From NCBI GenBank assembly GCA_963701715.1, contig CAVPAX010000007.1, positions 113,375 through 177,374 of the forward strand: a stretch of DNA of 64,000 nucleotides. The letters run 5' to 3'. The notes under the pieces are model-generated. The model saw nothing but the letters and a program-made list of their open reading frames with translations, was not told the origin of the DNA and made no database searches. The translations under genes and the position numbers were made by a program. Position 1 is the first letter of the stretch. Every line of letters starts with the position of its first letter. This document shows, piece by piece, positions 18,085-26,827 of this stretch. Origin of the DNA: Methylotenera_A sp963701715. Lineage in GTDB: Bacteria > Pseudomonadota > Gammaproteobacteria > Burkholderiales > Methylophilaceae.

Positions 18085-18864
18085 CTAAAACACTATGATT
18101 TCACGTTGCGTGTTAGGTAAATTCCATTTTTCATCATACTGAACACCCGTCAAATAGAGGCCATTAGGCGAAAATGTTGGTGGAGACAAAGTGCGGTCTT
18201 TTTGTGCCAAAAGTGTTTTCATAATTACGGGGAGGTGCTTTCCGTTCCCCACATACACTAGTGCGCCTATCATATTGCGCACTTGATGTTGCAAAAATGC
18301 GTTTGCCGCAAAATTGAAAATTATAAAATCACCATGCGCTTTAATTGACGCGACTTGCAGGTTTCTTACTGGTGATTTTGCCTGGCATTCACTGGCTCTA
18401 AAGGCACTAAAGTCATGTTCGCCTTGCAAATAATTTATTGCCTCTTGCATCGCTTCAATATTAAGCGGCAAGTGATACCAGCCCGCTTTTTTAGCATAAA
18501 TTGCTGGGGCTGTAGGCTGATTGACTAGCAAGTATTGGTAGCTGCGTTGTTTCGCAGAAAAACGTGCGTGAAAATCATCATCAACAGTTTTCGCCCATAT
18601 TACGCGTATGCTTTCTGGTAAAAAGGCATTCACCCCACGCACCCAGGCACTCTCTGGCCGAGTAGCTATGGAATCAAAATGTACCACCTGCATCAGCGCA
18701 TGCACACCAGCATCTGTGCGGCCTGCAGCATGGATGCGTACAGCATGCTCTGCAATTTTCGCAATAGCCGTTTCTAAAAAATCCTGTACACCGCAATGGT
18801 TAGACTGGCTTTGCCAGCCACAATACGGCGCACCATCGAACTCAACACCTAAGGCAATGCGCAT
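18085..18864 (-). CDS. truA: tRNA pseudouridine(38-40) synthase
   Basis: 259 aa. It modifies U38-U40 in tRNA anticodon arms. The catalytic aspartate is D51 in AAGRTDAGVHA. VEFDGAPYCGWQ at the N-terminus and FLQHQVRNMIGALVYVG in the second half are family motifs. It starts directly after the EcfT-like gene, with no spacer, and ends 50 nt before trpF. truA between fimV and trpF is the usual betaproteobacterial and pseudomonad order. Confidence 0.97.
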   Translation of the reverse strand: MRIALGVEFDGAPYCGWQSQSNHCGVQDFLETAIAKIAEHAVRIHAAGRTDAGVHALMQVVHFDSIATRPESAWVRGVNAFLPESIRVIWAKTVDDDFHARFSAKQRSYQYLLVNQPTAPAIYAKKAGWYHLPLNIEAMQEAINYLQGEHDFSAFRASECQAKSPVRNLQVASIKAHGDFIIFNFAANAFLQHQVRNMIGALVYVGNGKHLPVIMKTLLAQKDRTLSPPTFSPNGLYLTGVQYDEKWNLPNTQREIIVF

Positions 18865-19506
18865 TTATACAAACGCTTTCGTCACAAGCTTTATTAGCAA
18901 AAGTATTGAGAATGCTATTAACCCATAATCCATCCAAGAAAACTTTGGCACTTTAAAAACTATTGAAACATCTTCATTCGTTTGATAATTTTTTAACATT
19001 GTCAGCGACTTTATCTTGTTAAAAAAATCATCTGCAGATTTTTGTTCGTGTTGCAATTCCACATATTGCAAAGTTAGCCATAATCTTGCGGCAAAGCGCT
19101 CTACCTCAAGCCCTAGAATTTTTAATGGTAATAACACGAAATAGAATCCGGATATGAGCTGTTGCCTGGTGTTTGATGCCAAAATTAATGATATGGCTGC
19201 AAGCATTATGATGATTCTAAGGATTTGTGTAAAACCTGCTGCAATGCCCTCGTATGTGGGACTAAATTCAAATGGCCAGACTGGCAGATGCTCCCCGGGT
19301 GTATTAAATGAAAAAATAGCGATTAGTATTAGAAAAAGCCATTTGAACCGCTTGATGAAATGCAAGAATTGATGAGTTCTAGTCAAAAACAAAATTCCTG
19401 TGAAAATGATTGAAACCGATACCAGTAAATTTAAACTTAGCTGGTTAACGACAATTGCAAGTATAAAAAAGCTTAATAATTGGGTAATGATGTTAATTTT
19501 AAACAT
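18865..19506 (-). CDS. EcfT/CbiQ-like membrane protein
   Basis: 213-aa protein with about five hydrophobic helices, one near the C-terminus ending in a basic tail. The cytoplasmic loop with ERFAARLWLTLQYVE resembles the coupling region of energy-coupling-factor transporter T components (CbiQ/EcfT family), but no A or S component gene lies nearby. A terminator separates it from fimV, and it abuts truA with no gap, so it may be cotranscribed with truA. Function unknown; the CbiQ assignment is moderate. Confidence 0.65.
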   Translation of the reverse strand: MFKINIITQLLSFFILAIVVNQLSLNLLVSVSIIFTGILFLTRTHQFLHFIKRFKWLFLILIAIFSFNTPGEHLPVWPFEFSPTYEGIAAGFTQILRIIIMLAAISLILASNTRQQLISGFYFVLLPLKILGLEVERFAARLWLTLQYVELQHEQKSADDFFNKIKSLTMLKNYQTNEDVSIVFKVPKFSWMDYGLIAFSILLLIKLVTKAFV

Positions 19507-19540
19507 GCAGACATTTTAATATTATTTCCTAATACAAATA

Positions 19541-19568
19541 AAAAAACCGAGTATGAACTCGGTTTTTT
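19541..19568 (-). terminator. intrinsic terminator after fimV
   Basis: AAAAAACCGAGT-ATGA-ACTCGGTTTTTT forms a symmetrical hairpin with U-runs on both strands, so it can stop transcription either way. It sits between the fimV stop and the EcfT-like gene. Confidence 0.88.
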
Positions 19569-19588
19569 GTAAGATAAGCTAATAAAAG

Positions 19589-22492
19589 TTAAGCTAATTT
19601 CGCTAAAAGATCCTCTGCACGCTTACGTTGATTAGCGCCACCTTCCTTGATAACTTCATCTAAAAGCTCTTTTGCTCCTTCTTTATCATCCATTTCAATA
19701 TAGGCTGCGACCAAATCCAGCTTGGTTTCAACTTCGATTGGCTCATGTTCAGACAATGTCAACTCAGCAGGTTTAGGTGAGCTATCTTCTATGCTAGCAC
19801 TAGTACTTGTATCTGTGCTATCACTTAAGTCTAGGTTAATCGTGGTTAAATCAAACGTATTCGTATCAGAAAAGTCTTTATCTTTAAAACTTGATGCTTC
19901 AGGCGAGATCGTATTAATCTCAAAATTAAAGTTTTTATCAGTACCTGCCTCAGCATCTGTAAATTGATCACCTGAACCACTTATATCAAGTACTCCAGCT
20001 TCCGAAATTGCCGCCTCTTCATGTTCCTGAGGCAAATCAAACCCATCTAGCTTGATTTCACTGATTTCTGGCAAGGTTTCTTTTTGCTCAGCAACTGTTT
20101 CAGGCATGAATTGAGGCGCATCGAGAGTAGGTACATCCAAACTTGGCATTGTATGGCCAAATTCCATCGTACTCGTTTGTGTCGGCACTTCAGCAGCAGT
20201 ATTCAAATCAGCAGAATTAAAGTCACCCAAATCAAAATCCATACCCCCTGCGTCAGTTTTAGCCTCAACTTCAGTATCCTTTTCTATATCGAACGAAAGT
20301 GTATTTTCTGCACCTTCCTCCAAACCCGCAGGCATTGCATTTTCAGATTCCTGTCCTAAATCCAAATCAATTTCATTTATTGCAGAATTGTCTGGAGCAG
20401 CAAAACTCTGTGTTAGGGATTCATTGTTAAATGTAAAATCTAAATCTTTTTCTGCCGCTAATGGCGAATCAGAAAAATCTGTCGCATCTAATTTATCGTT
20501 GGAATCTACAGCATTTTCACTCGAGCCAGTTGGGCTACTGTTTGCTTGATAAAGTGGATTATTCGGCTCCAGTTTAATACCGATTTCAGCCACTTTTGCC
20601 CATGTTGGATCTTCTGCTCCCAGCGTGGTATAAAGCTCACCAGCGATGGTTTCAAAAGCGGATAAATTTTTGCTAGCCGCATACATTTCGAGCAATTTAA
20701 GATGCAATTCATAACGTTTCGGCTCTTTTGAAATTGCATCTTTCAGGATTTCTTCAGCCTGCGCGTCTCGTCCATAGGCCATGTACACCTCGGCCTCAGC
20801 AATCGGGTCAACGTCATTGGTGTCAATCATGCCACCATTGGCACTTTGTGAAAAGTCAGTCAGGAATGAAGTGTCACCAGTATCAACACTCGCGCTTGCC
20901 GTATTACCGAACACAGTATTGGCCTTCAAACCACCGGATGTCATAATACCCTGCTCAAAATCAGCCAGACTACGTTCGCGCTTTTTACGCAAATACATCC
21001 ATCCACCACCTAGCAAAGCCAGCAGGCCACCTGCAGGTAAAAGTGTCGTTAAATCCAGACCACCCAGAATGCCATCCAAAAACCCCGACTCGGCAACTGG
21101 TTCTGGTACAGGTTTTGCAGCTGGTTTAGGTTGTGTTGGGGCAGGAGTAGCATCTTTTGCTACTGGGACATCTGCTTTTACAGGTTCTACCGGTTTTACT
21201 TCCTCTAAAGGCGCAGCTGCTACAATCTCGGGCGTTTCTTGTGGTTTTTCGGCAGCCGCTTGTGTTTCCGCCTGTTTTTGCAAATCTGCCATTTCACCAT
21301 TTTTCAGTGCAAGCAATTTCTGCATATCAGCGATTTGCTTTTCAAGCGAAGCAGTTCTTTCTTGCGCTTCTTTTACGCTTCTTTCACGCGCCGTTGCTTC
21401 TTCTTGCAGTGCGGTAATTTTATCTTCCAGAGATTTTATATTTTCTGCACTAACCTTTGCTGCAGCTGCATCGCCTGCAGATAGTTTAACCACATCTTTT
21501 GGTCCTGCCGCTGTGGGCATCGACTTATCTTCGGCCGCACTTTTGATCTTTCCTCCTGCAGACTGCGTATTTGCTTCCGCTTCGCTTGGCACCGTATCAG
21601 CAACGATACCGGCCAATTTATTGCGGTAGGCGTTCCAATTCTCAGTCTGAACTTTTATCTCACTCGAGGCTTCTTTACGCGATATCGCATTCAGCATTGC
21701 TTCTGATGGCTGGCGGATAATTTGCCCCACCTTTAGGCGGTTCATATTGTCACCTTGAAACGCATTTGGATTAGTTTGATACAACCCAACCAGCATCTGC
21801 TCCAGACTGACGCCTTCCGGCTTCATATCCTGTGCTATTTTTGCCAGAGTATCGCCACGATGTGTGACATATTCCTGACCTTCCGCATCTATAGCGTCCG
21901 TTGCAGTTTCAACAGATTTTGTCTTTCTAATACCTTTATTCGTTTTTTTTGAACTAGGCAGCATGCTGGCTGCTGTTTCGCCAGCCACTTGGTCACTTTG
22001 TATCTGATTACTCTGGGTTGATCCGCTTGATTTCACCACAGGCATTTGTGCAGTTTGGCTGTCCTGTCCGCTTGAATCTGACTCGCCCGTATAACCCGGC
22101 GGGTCAAGTAATACGGTATATTCCCGCAATAAGCGACCCGAAGCCCAATCCACCTGAATAAGCATATCCAGAAACGGCTCACTGATTGGCTGAGTAGATT
22201 TCAATTTTAATACATGTGTGCCATTTACATTTTTGGTAATATCAACCTTAATGGTGTTATGAGAAGCAGGCTTTTCGATACCTTGAGTTACATAAGCTTC
22301 TTCCGAGGCAATGACCGCCGTCATGCTATTAAGCTCTTCGGCAGTAACCGAGATAAGTTCTATGTCTGCTTTAAGCGGCTCACCCAAGCCGGACATGACA
22401 TTGAGCTTGCCCAGCCCTGCCGCAAACACAGAAATAGGCACCAAGGCCATGCATAAGGCAACGGTTATTCGCTTTAATTTTGAGTTATGCAC
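19589..22492 (-). CDS. fimV: FimV/HubP-type polar scaffold protein
   Basis: 967-aa inner-membrane protein related to FimV of Pseudomonas and HubP of Vibrio, which organises the cell pole and type IV pilus/type II secretion assembly. In order: a GTG start with signal peptide ending near FAAGLG, a FimV N-terminal beta domain (about 25-135), a LysM domain (YVTHRGDTLAKIAQ, about 209-265), a coiled coil (about 345-410), a Pro/Ala/Val linker, one membrane helix near 480-500 ending in RKKRER, a tetratricopeptide-like segment, a long acidic Asp/Glu/Ser region, and a C-terminal FimV domain (KLDLVAAYIEMDDKEGAKELL). Length is normal for this variable family. It has its own terminator. Confidence 0.93.
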   Translation of the reverse strand: MHNSKLKRITVALCMALVPISVFAAGLGKLNVMSGLGEPLKADIELISVTAEELNSMTAVIASEEAYVTQGIEKPASHNTIKVDITKNVNGTHVLKLKSTQPISEPFLDMLIQVDWASGRLLREYTVLLDPPGYTGESDSSGQDSQTAQMPVVKSSGSTQSNQIQSDQVAGETAASMLPSSKKTNKGIRKTKSVETATDAIDAEGQEYVTHRGDTLAKIAQDMKPEGVSLEQMLVGLYQTNPNAFQGDNMNRLKVGQIIRQPSEAMLNAISRKEASSEIKVQTENWNAYRNKLAGIVADTVPSEAEANTQSAGGKIKSAAEDKSMPTAAGPKDVVKLSAGDAAAAKVSAENIKSLEDKITALQEEATARERSVKEAQERTASLEKQIADMQKLLALKNGEMADLQKQAETQAAAEKPQETPEIVAAAPLEEVKPVEPVKADVPVAKDATPAPTQPKPAAKPVPEPVAESGFLDGILGGLDLTTLLPAGGLLALLGGGWMYLRKKRERSLADFEQGIMTSGGLKANTVFGNTASASVDTGDTSFLTDFSQSANGGMIDTNDVDPIAEAEVYMAYGRDAQAEEILKDAISKEPKRYELHLKLLEMYAASKNLSAFETIAGELYTTLGAEDPTWAKVAEIGIKLEPNNPLYQANSSPTGSSENAVDSNDKLDATDFSDSPLAAEKDLDFTFNNESLTQSFAAPDNSAINEIDLDLGQESENAMPAGLEEGAENTLSFDIEKDTEVEAKTDAGGMDFDLGDFNSADLNTAAEVPTQTSTMEFGHTMPSLDVPTLDAPQFMPETVAEQKETLPEISEIKLDGFDLPQEHEEAAISEAGVLDISGSGDQFTDAEAGTDKNFNFEINTISPEASSFKDKDFSDTNTFDLTTINLDLSDSTDTSTSASIEDSSPKPAELTLSEHEPIEVETKLDLVAAYIEMDDKEGAKELLDEVIKEGGANQRKRAEDLLAKLA

Positions 22493-22574
22493 TATCCCAC
22501 CCTTAATTTACTAAAATATTGCAATAACAAAAATAACATCAATTAGTTAGAGATGCAAGCTCATAATACACATT

Positions 22575-22604
22575 ATATTCAGTAGCTATGTGTATGTAAG
22601 TCAA
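22575..22604 (-). promoter_or_regulatory. possible fimV promoter
   Basis: On the minus strand TTGACT (22604-22599) and GAATAT (22580-22575) are 18 nt apart in an AT-rich leader about 85 nt before the fimV start. A better TATAAT lies 3 nt further on, but then the spacer is 21 nt. A weak call. Confidence 0.3.
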
Positions 22605-22646
22605 TATTGTTGTTTTTTTCAATGCTGGCTATTAATTTCATGTAAA

Positions 22647-23759
22647 TTAATGTGCAATTAATATCCGCAACATACGGCGCAGCGGCTCTGCAGCACCCCA
22701 TAACAGCTGGTCGCCTACGGTAAATGCCGATAGATAATCATTGCCCATATTCAGCTTCCGTAAACGCCCCACCGGGGTAACCAGTTTACCCGTCACCGCT
22801 ACTGGCGTAAGCTCGCGCATGCTCGCCTGACGCTCGTTAGGAACCACTTTCGCCCATGGATTGGCCTCTGCCAGCATTTGGCTTATTTCATCTAACGGCA
22901 CATCTTTTGTTAACTTGATAGTAAGTGCTTGGCTATGACAGCGCATCGCACCGATACGCACACACAAGCCATCAATGGGAATCGGATTGCTGCTTAGGCC
23001 CAGGATTTTGTTGGTTTCTACGCCGCCTTTCCATTCTTCTTTACTTTGACCGTTGCCCAAATCACTATCAATCCAAGGAATGAGACTGCCTGCCAAAGGC
23101 ACGCCAAAATGCGCCTTAGGAAACTTTTCATCGCGCAGAGTACCCGCTACCTCACGATCAATATCCAGAATAGCCGATGCAGGGTCTTTCAAAAAAATAC
23201 TCGCCACCCTGTGTGCTTCACCCATCTGATTTAGCAATTCACGCATATTTTGTGCGCCCGCACCCGAAGCAGCTTGATAGGTCATGGAGGTAATCCATTC
23301 TACCAAGTTAGCTTTAAATAGGCCATTCAGCGCCATTAACATCAATGAAACTGTACAATTTCCGCCAACCCAGTTTTTGCCGCCTTTTAGTAATGCATCT
23401 TCAATGATATGCATGTTCACGGGATCGAGAACAATCACTGCATCCTTTTCCATGCGTAATGTAGAAGCTGCATCTATCCAATGGCCAGTCCAGCCAGTTT
23501 TTCTTAATTGTGGATAAATTTCGCTGGTATAGTCTCCGCCTTGGCATGAAACAATCGCGTCCATCGCTTTTAGCGCGTTGATATCTTTGGCATCTAACAG
23601 CGCTGGCGTTTCCTTGCCAACATTTGGTCCGCTGCCACCGACTTGCGAGGTCGTAAAAAATTGCGGCTCGATCGCTGCAAAATCATTTTCTTCCATCATA
23701 CGCTGCATGAGCACACTACCCACCATGCCACGCCAACCAACGAATCCTACTTTTAACAT
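22647..23759 (-). CDS. asd: aspartate-semialdehyde dehydrogenase
   Basis: 370 aa from the ATG at 23759, which follows GAGGATATTAAG; the frame extends to 23792 without a better start. It reduces aspartyl phosphate to the semialdehyde for lysine, threonine and methionine synthesis. GFVGWRGMVGSVL at 5-17 is the NADP-binding loop, C135 in GGNCTVSLM is the catalytic cysteine, and RIGAMRCHSQA contains the substrate arginine and the catalytic histidine. The sequence type is the Gram-negative, GWRGMVGS class. asd upstream of fimV is the conserved order. Confidence 0.97.
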   Translation of the reverse strand: MLKVGFVGWRGMVGSVLMQRMMEENDFAAIEPQFFTTSQVGGSGPNVGKETPALLDAKDINALKAMDAIVSCQGGDYTSEIYPQLRKTGWTGHWIDAASTLRMEKDAVIVLDPVNMHIIEDALLKGGKNWVGGNCTVSLMLMALNGLFKANLVEWITSMTYQAASGAGAQNMRELLNQMGEAHRVASIFLKDPASAILDIDREVAGTLRDEKFPKAHFGVPLAGSLIPWIDSDLGNGQSKEEWKGGVETNKILGLSSNPIPIDGLCVRIGAMRCHSQALTIKLTKDVPLDEISQMLAEANPWAKVVPNERQASMRELTPVAVTGKLVTPVGRLRKLNMGNDYLSAFTVGDQLLWGAAEPLRRMLRILIAH

Positions 23760-23784
23760 CTTAATATCCTCATCAATCCATTTT

Positions 23785-23880
23785 GTGAGCAATTCACTTC
23801 GTAGCGTGCTCGCTCAATCCTCGCCTATAACCACATATATCTTCGTTTTTCGCTCCGCGGTTTCTCGCGCCTCATCTCAC
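23785..23880 (-). repeat. long imperfect palindromic intergenic repeat (R2)
   Basis: Bounded by GTGAG and CTCAC. On the minus strand it reads ATGAGGCGCGAGAAACCGCG, then a central ATATATGTGGTTATA, then GAGGATTGAGCGAGCACG and GAAGTGAATTGC. The order of blocks resembles the element at 24948-25067 (GGCGC, AGAAACCG, central palindrome, GAGNATTTGAGCACCGC, then a tail ending in CAATT/GAATT). It fills the gap between asd and the entericidin-like gene and encodes nothing I can see. Confidence 0.5.
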
Positions 23881-23911
23881 AATAAAGAATTTCTGAAGAT
23901 ATGTAAGTTAA

Positions 23912-24031
23912 CTATTTAGCAGCTTTTTCAACCGCTTCGCCGGCCTTTTGAATATCCTTGCCCGCGCCCTCAAGCGTGTTGCAAGCACTGAGTACCAAGG
24001 CGCATACAATCATAAGCAATAATTTTTGCAT
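23912..24031 (-). CDS. entericidin-like small lipoprotein
   Basis: A 39-aa gene. The signal peptide MQKLLLMIVCALVLSAC ends in a lipobox (LSAC, lipidated C17), followed by NTLEGAGKDIQKAGEAVEKAAK, a short Lys/Ala amphipathic helix. This is the pattern of the entericidin EcnA/EcnB family, small membrane lipoproteins linked to programmed lysis or envelope stress. Only one such gene is here, so an antidote-toxin pair cannot be inferred. It follows yajQ by two bases, so cotranscription with yajQ is likely. Confidence 0.85.
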   Translation of the reverse strand: MQKLLLMIVCALVLSACNTLEGAGKDIQKAGEAVEKAAK

Positions 24032-24033
24032 GT

Positions 24034-24528
24034 TTAATCCCTAAAATTACCAAATTTCAACGGAAAGTCCGTCACACTTTTTTTCACAAACGCAATCGCC
24101 TCTTGTAAGTTATCGCGCTTAGCACCATTCACACGCACCGTGTCACCCTGAATGCTGGCCTGCACTTTCAAGCCAGAATCTTTAATTAATTTAGTTATAC
24201 GCTTAGCAAGTTCAGTATCGATACCAGCACGGATTTTCAGCTCCTGTTTCACCTTGTTTCCGCCAATTTTTTGCACGTCTTTGTGTTCCAACCGTTTGGA
24301 TGAATCGGGCTCTTTTTTCTCCATGCCTGGTAGCAAAATGTCTAAAATTTGACCCAATTGGAAATCATTGTCGCCAAACAAAGTAATCAGGTTATCTTTC
24401 TCGTTCAACTCCACCTTGGCCGAAGTGCCTTTGAAATCGTAGCGATTGGTGATTTGCTTGCCAGCAACATCAATCGCATTTTTCAGCGCGACCATATCAA
24501 CTTCGGACGAAATATCAAATGAAGGCAT
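24034..24528 (-). CDS. yajQ: YajQ family nucleotide-binding protein
   Basis: 164 aa. The family binds cyclic di-GMP in Xanthomonas and Pseudomonas and has nucleic-acid binding reported in E. coli. MPSFDISSEVDMVALKNAID and TNRYDFKG are the N-terminal signature, KVELNEKDNLITLFGDN follows, and the second ferredoxin-like repeat ends in the conserved FPLKFGNFRD. Which regulator it works with cannot be told from this window. Confidence 0.95.
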   Translation of the reverse strand: MPSFDISSEVDMVALKNAIDVAGKQITNRYDFKGTSAKVELNEKDNLITLFGDNDFQLGQILDILLPGMEKKEPDSSKRLEHKDVQKIGGNKVKQELKIRAGIDTELAKRITKLIKDSGLKVQASIQGDTVRVNGAKRDNLQEAIAFVKKSVTDFPLKFGNFRD

Positions 24529-24558
24529 CTCAAATCCTTTTAAAATTTAATGCAAAAC

Positions 24559-24598
24559 ATGCTCTGCAAACCAGTATCTATGATAGCCTGCAGGGCAT
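24559..24598. repeat. REP-like palindrome, copy C
   Basis: ATGCTCTGCA and TGCAGGGCAT flank a 20-nt loop. The arms are identical to those of the copy at 9037-9075 while the loop differs, as expected of a structured repeat family. It lies between ppnP and yajQ. Confidence 0.65.
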
Positions 24599-24603
24599 CA
24601 TTT

Positions 24604-24915
24604 TTATTCAAAATGACAGACGTAATCCAACATCTCAATCGTTTCAATATCAAAACTCGAGTTTCCAGGCACGGTAAATTTCTCACCAGCACCATAAGTT
24701 TTCCACTCGGTTTCGCCTTTTAAGCGCACTTTGCATTTGCCCAAATTAATTTCCATCAGCTCCGGCGCTTGCGTGTTAAACGTCAAACTACTCGGAAAAA
24801 TTACACCAATGGTGCTGCGTGTGCCATTGGGGAACATTACTGTGTGGCTCACACATTTACCGTCAAAGTAAACATTGGCCTTCTTTTTAACACTTACATG
24901 ATCAAATTGCGCCAT
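24604..24915 (-). CDS. ppnP: pyrimidine/purine nucleoside phosphorylase (DUF1255)
   Basis: 103-aa single-domain cupin. PpnP of E. coli phosphorolyses a wide set of nucleosides. KKKANVYFDGKCVSHTV near the N-terminus, TRSTIGVIFP in the middle and AGEKFTVPGNSSFDI near the end are family hallmarks. It is preceded by the long palindrome at 24948-25067, so it may have its own promoter there. Confidence 0.92.
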   Translation of the reverse strand: MAQFDHVSVKKKANVYFDGKCVSHTVMFPNGTRSTIGVIFPSSLTFNTQAPELMEINLGKCKVRLKGETEWKTYGAGEKFTVPGNSSFDIETIEMLDYVCHFE

Positions 24916-24947
24916 TTTAAGTCCTCATCTAATTTTCAATATTATAG

Positions 24948-25067
24948 TAAAGTGAGTACGCGGGATGAAGTGCAAGGCGCACGGCGCGCAGAAACCGGAA
25001 TGTACTCAGTCGTACATGAGAATTTGAGCACCGCACAACGTAGCAATTCTCCCGTGTAATCACTTTA
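24948..25067. repeat. long palindromic intergenic repeat (R1) overlapping the leuB stop
   Basis: TAAAGTGAGTACGCGGG at the left end is the reverse complement of CCCGTGTAATCACTTTA at the right end at 15 of 17 positions. A nested perfect palindrome, ATGTAC-TCAGTC-GTACAT, sits at 25000-25017. The inner sequence also has GGCGCACGGCGCGC and GAGCACCGCACAACG. The right terminal repeat supplies the leuB stop codon. It looks like a miniature mobile or REP-class element; no open reading frame is inside. Confidence 0.6.
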
Positions 25068-26129
25068 CATCGCCGCGACGATTTGGTCACCCATTTCGCT
25101 ACAGCTTACGCGCTTCGTACCTTCTTCGTAGATATCACCCGTGCGATAACCCGCGGCCAGCACTTTCTTCACAGCGTTCTCGATGCGGCTTGCCGCAGCT
25201 TCGTTATCAAACGTGTAGCGCAGCATCATGGCGGCAGAAAGAATCGTCGCTATCGGGTTCGCCAGGTTCTTGCCCGCGATATCAGGTGCAGAGCCGTGCG
25301 ACGGCTCGTACAAGCCTTTTTTTGTCTCATTCAACGAAGCTGAAGCCAGCATCCCGATAGAGCCAGTCAACATCGAAGCCTCATCGGACAAGATGTCGCC
25401 GAAAATGTTGCCGGTCACCATCACATCAAACTGTTTCGGGTTGCGAATCAACTGCATCGCCGCGTTGTCCACGTACATATGGGAGAGCTCGACTTCCGGG
25501 TATTCTTTGGCCACGTCAATCACGATCTCTTTCCAGAATTCGGTCGTTTCGAGCACATTGGCCTTGTCCACAGAACACAGCTTCTTCTTACGCTTCATCG
25601 CGATACCGAAAGCCACGTGCGCAATGCGACGTACTTCCGGTTCACTATAAATCATGGTATTGAAACCTTCGCGAATACCTTGTTCATTGGTCCGCATGCC
25701 GCGTGGCTGACCAAAATACACGTCACCCGTCAGTTCACGCACAATCATAATATCTAGTCCAGCCACCACTTCCGGTTTCAATGTAGAAGCATTTGCCAAT
25801 TCAGGATAAAGCACGGCTGGGCGCAAGTTAGCAAACAGGCCCAAGTCTTTGCGAATCGCCAGCAAACCGCGCTCTGGGCGCAACGGCCTATCCAATGTAT
25901 CATATTGCGGGCCGCCCACAGCGCCCAGCAATACGGCATCCGCTTCACGGCAGATTTTCTGAGTAAATTCCGGATATGGCGCACCAAACTGGTCATAAGC
26001 CTGGCCGCCCAAAGGCGCCTCAGTAAACGTCATGCTCAAGCCTTCTTTTTTCAGTACATCCAACACGCGCAAAGCTTGTGCGATGATTTCCGGGCCGATG
26101 CCATCACCTGGCAATACTGCTATTTTCAT
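25065..26129 (-). CDS. leuB: 3-isopropylmalate dehydrogenase
   Basis: 354-aa NAD-dependent decarboxylating dehydrogenase. PGDGIGPE near the start, VRELTGDVYFG in the middle, and NIFGDILSDEASMLTGSIG with the metal-binding aspartates match the family. It acts in leucine synthesis and, with CimA and LeuCD upstream, on beta-methylmalate to give 2-oxobutyrate for isoleucine. It is the last gene of the argD-to-leuB run, 20 nt after leuD. Confidence 0.97.
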   Translation of the reverse strand: MKIAVLPGDGIGPEIIAQALRVLDVLKKEGLSMTFTEAPLGGQAYDQFGAPYPEFTQKICREADAVLLGAVGGPQYDTLDRPLRPERGLLAIRKDLGLFANLRPAVLYPELANASTLKPEVVAGLDIMIVRELTGDVYFGQPRGMRTNEQGIREGFNTMIYSEPEVRRIAHVAFGIAMKRKKKLCSVDKANVLETTEFWKEIVIDVAKEYPEVELSHMYVDNAAMQLIRNPKQFDVMVTGNIFGDILSDEASMLTGSIGMLASASLNETKKGLYEPSHGSAPDIAGKNLANPIATILSAAMMLRYTFDNEAAASRIENAVKKVLAAGYRTGDIYEEGTKRVSCSEMGDQIVAAM

Positions 26130-26149
26130 TTAAATTTCCTTTTAATAAA

Positions 26150-26788
26150 TTATGCAAAAAGCCAAGGCTGGTTTTGTTTGTGTTTACTCTCAAACGCCCT
26201 AATTTCATCCGCATGCATTAACGTTAAACCAATTTCATCCAAGCCGTTCAACAAACAATGCTTGCGATGCGGCGTAATATCAAAGCTGAATGTCTTGCCT
26301 GAAGGCAGTGTTACGGTTTGCGATGGCAAATCAACATTCAGTTTATAACCCTCAGCAGCTGTGCACTCACTAAACAATTGATCTACAGTCGCAGCGTCCG
26401 CAACGATAGGCAGAATGCCGTTCTTGTAGCAATTGTTGAAGAAAATATCGGCAAACGACGGCGCAATAATCACGCGGAAACCATAGTCCTCAATCGCCCA
26501 TGGCGCATGCTCACGACTTGAGCCGCAGCCGAAGTTATCGCGCGCCAATAGCACTTGCGCGCCTTGATAGCGTGGTTGATTGAGTACGAATGAGTTGTTT
26601 AATGGACGCGTGCTGCAATCCATACCCGGCTCACCGTAATTGGTATAGCGCCATTCATCGAACAAATACGGGCCAAAGCCGGAGCGTTTAATCGACTTCA
26701 AAAACTGTTTTGGAATAATCGCGTCCGTGTCCACGTTAGCGCGGTCCAGCGGGCAAACCAGCCCGTTTAATTGGGTAAATGCTTTCAT
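26150..26788 (-). CDS. leuD: 3-isopropylmalate dehydratase small subunit
   Basis: 212-aa swivelling domain that pairs with LeuC to isomerise 2- and 3-isopropylmalate and citramalate. DRANVDTDAIIPKQFL near 18-33 and DNFGCGSSREHAPWA near 84-98 are the aconitase-type motifs. It lies 39 nt after leuC and 20 nt before leuB. Confidence 0.97.
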   Translation of the reverse strand: MKAFTQLNGLVCPLDRANVDTDAIIPKQFLKSIKRSGFGPYLFDEWRYTNYGEPGMDCSTRPLNNSFVLNQPRYQGAQVLLARDNFGCGSSREHAPWAIEDYGFRVIIAPSFADIFFNNCYKNGILPIVADAATVDQLFSECTAAEGYKLNVDLPSQTVTLPSGKTFSFDITPHRKHCLLNGLDEIGLTLMHADEIRAFESKHKQNQPWLFA

Positions 26789-26827
26789 ATGCTTTTAATC
26801 CTAAGTCTAATCCTAAAGTCTTCTCTC

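Noticed and set aside
20781..21629. A 282-residue plus-strand open frame opposite fimV.
   Set aside because: Antisense shadow of the low-complexity fimV coiled-coil and linker region: Ser/Ala/Phe-rich with no coding pattern or ribosome binding site.
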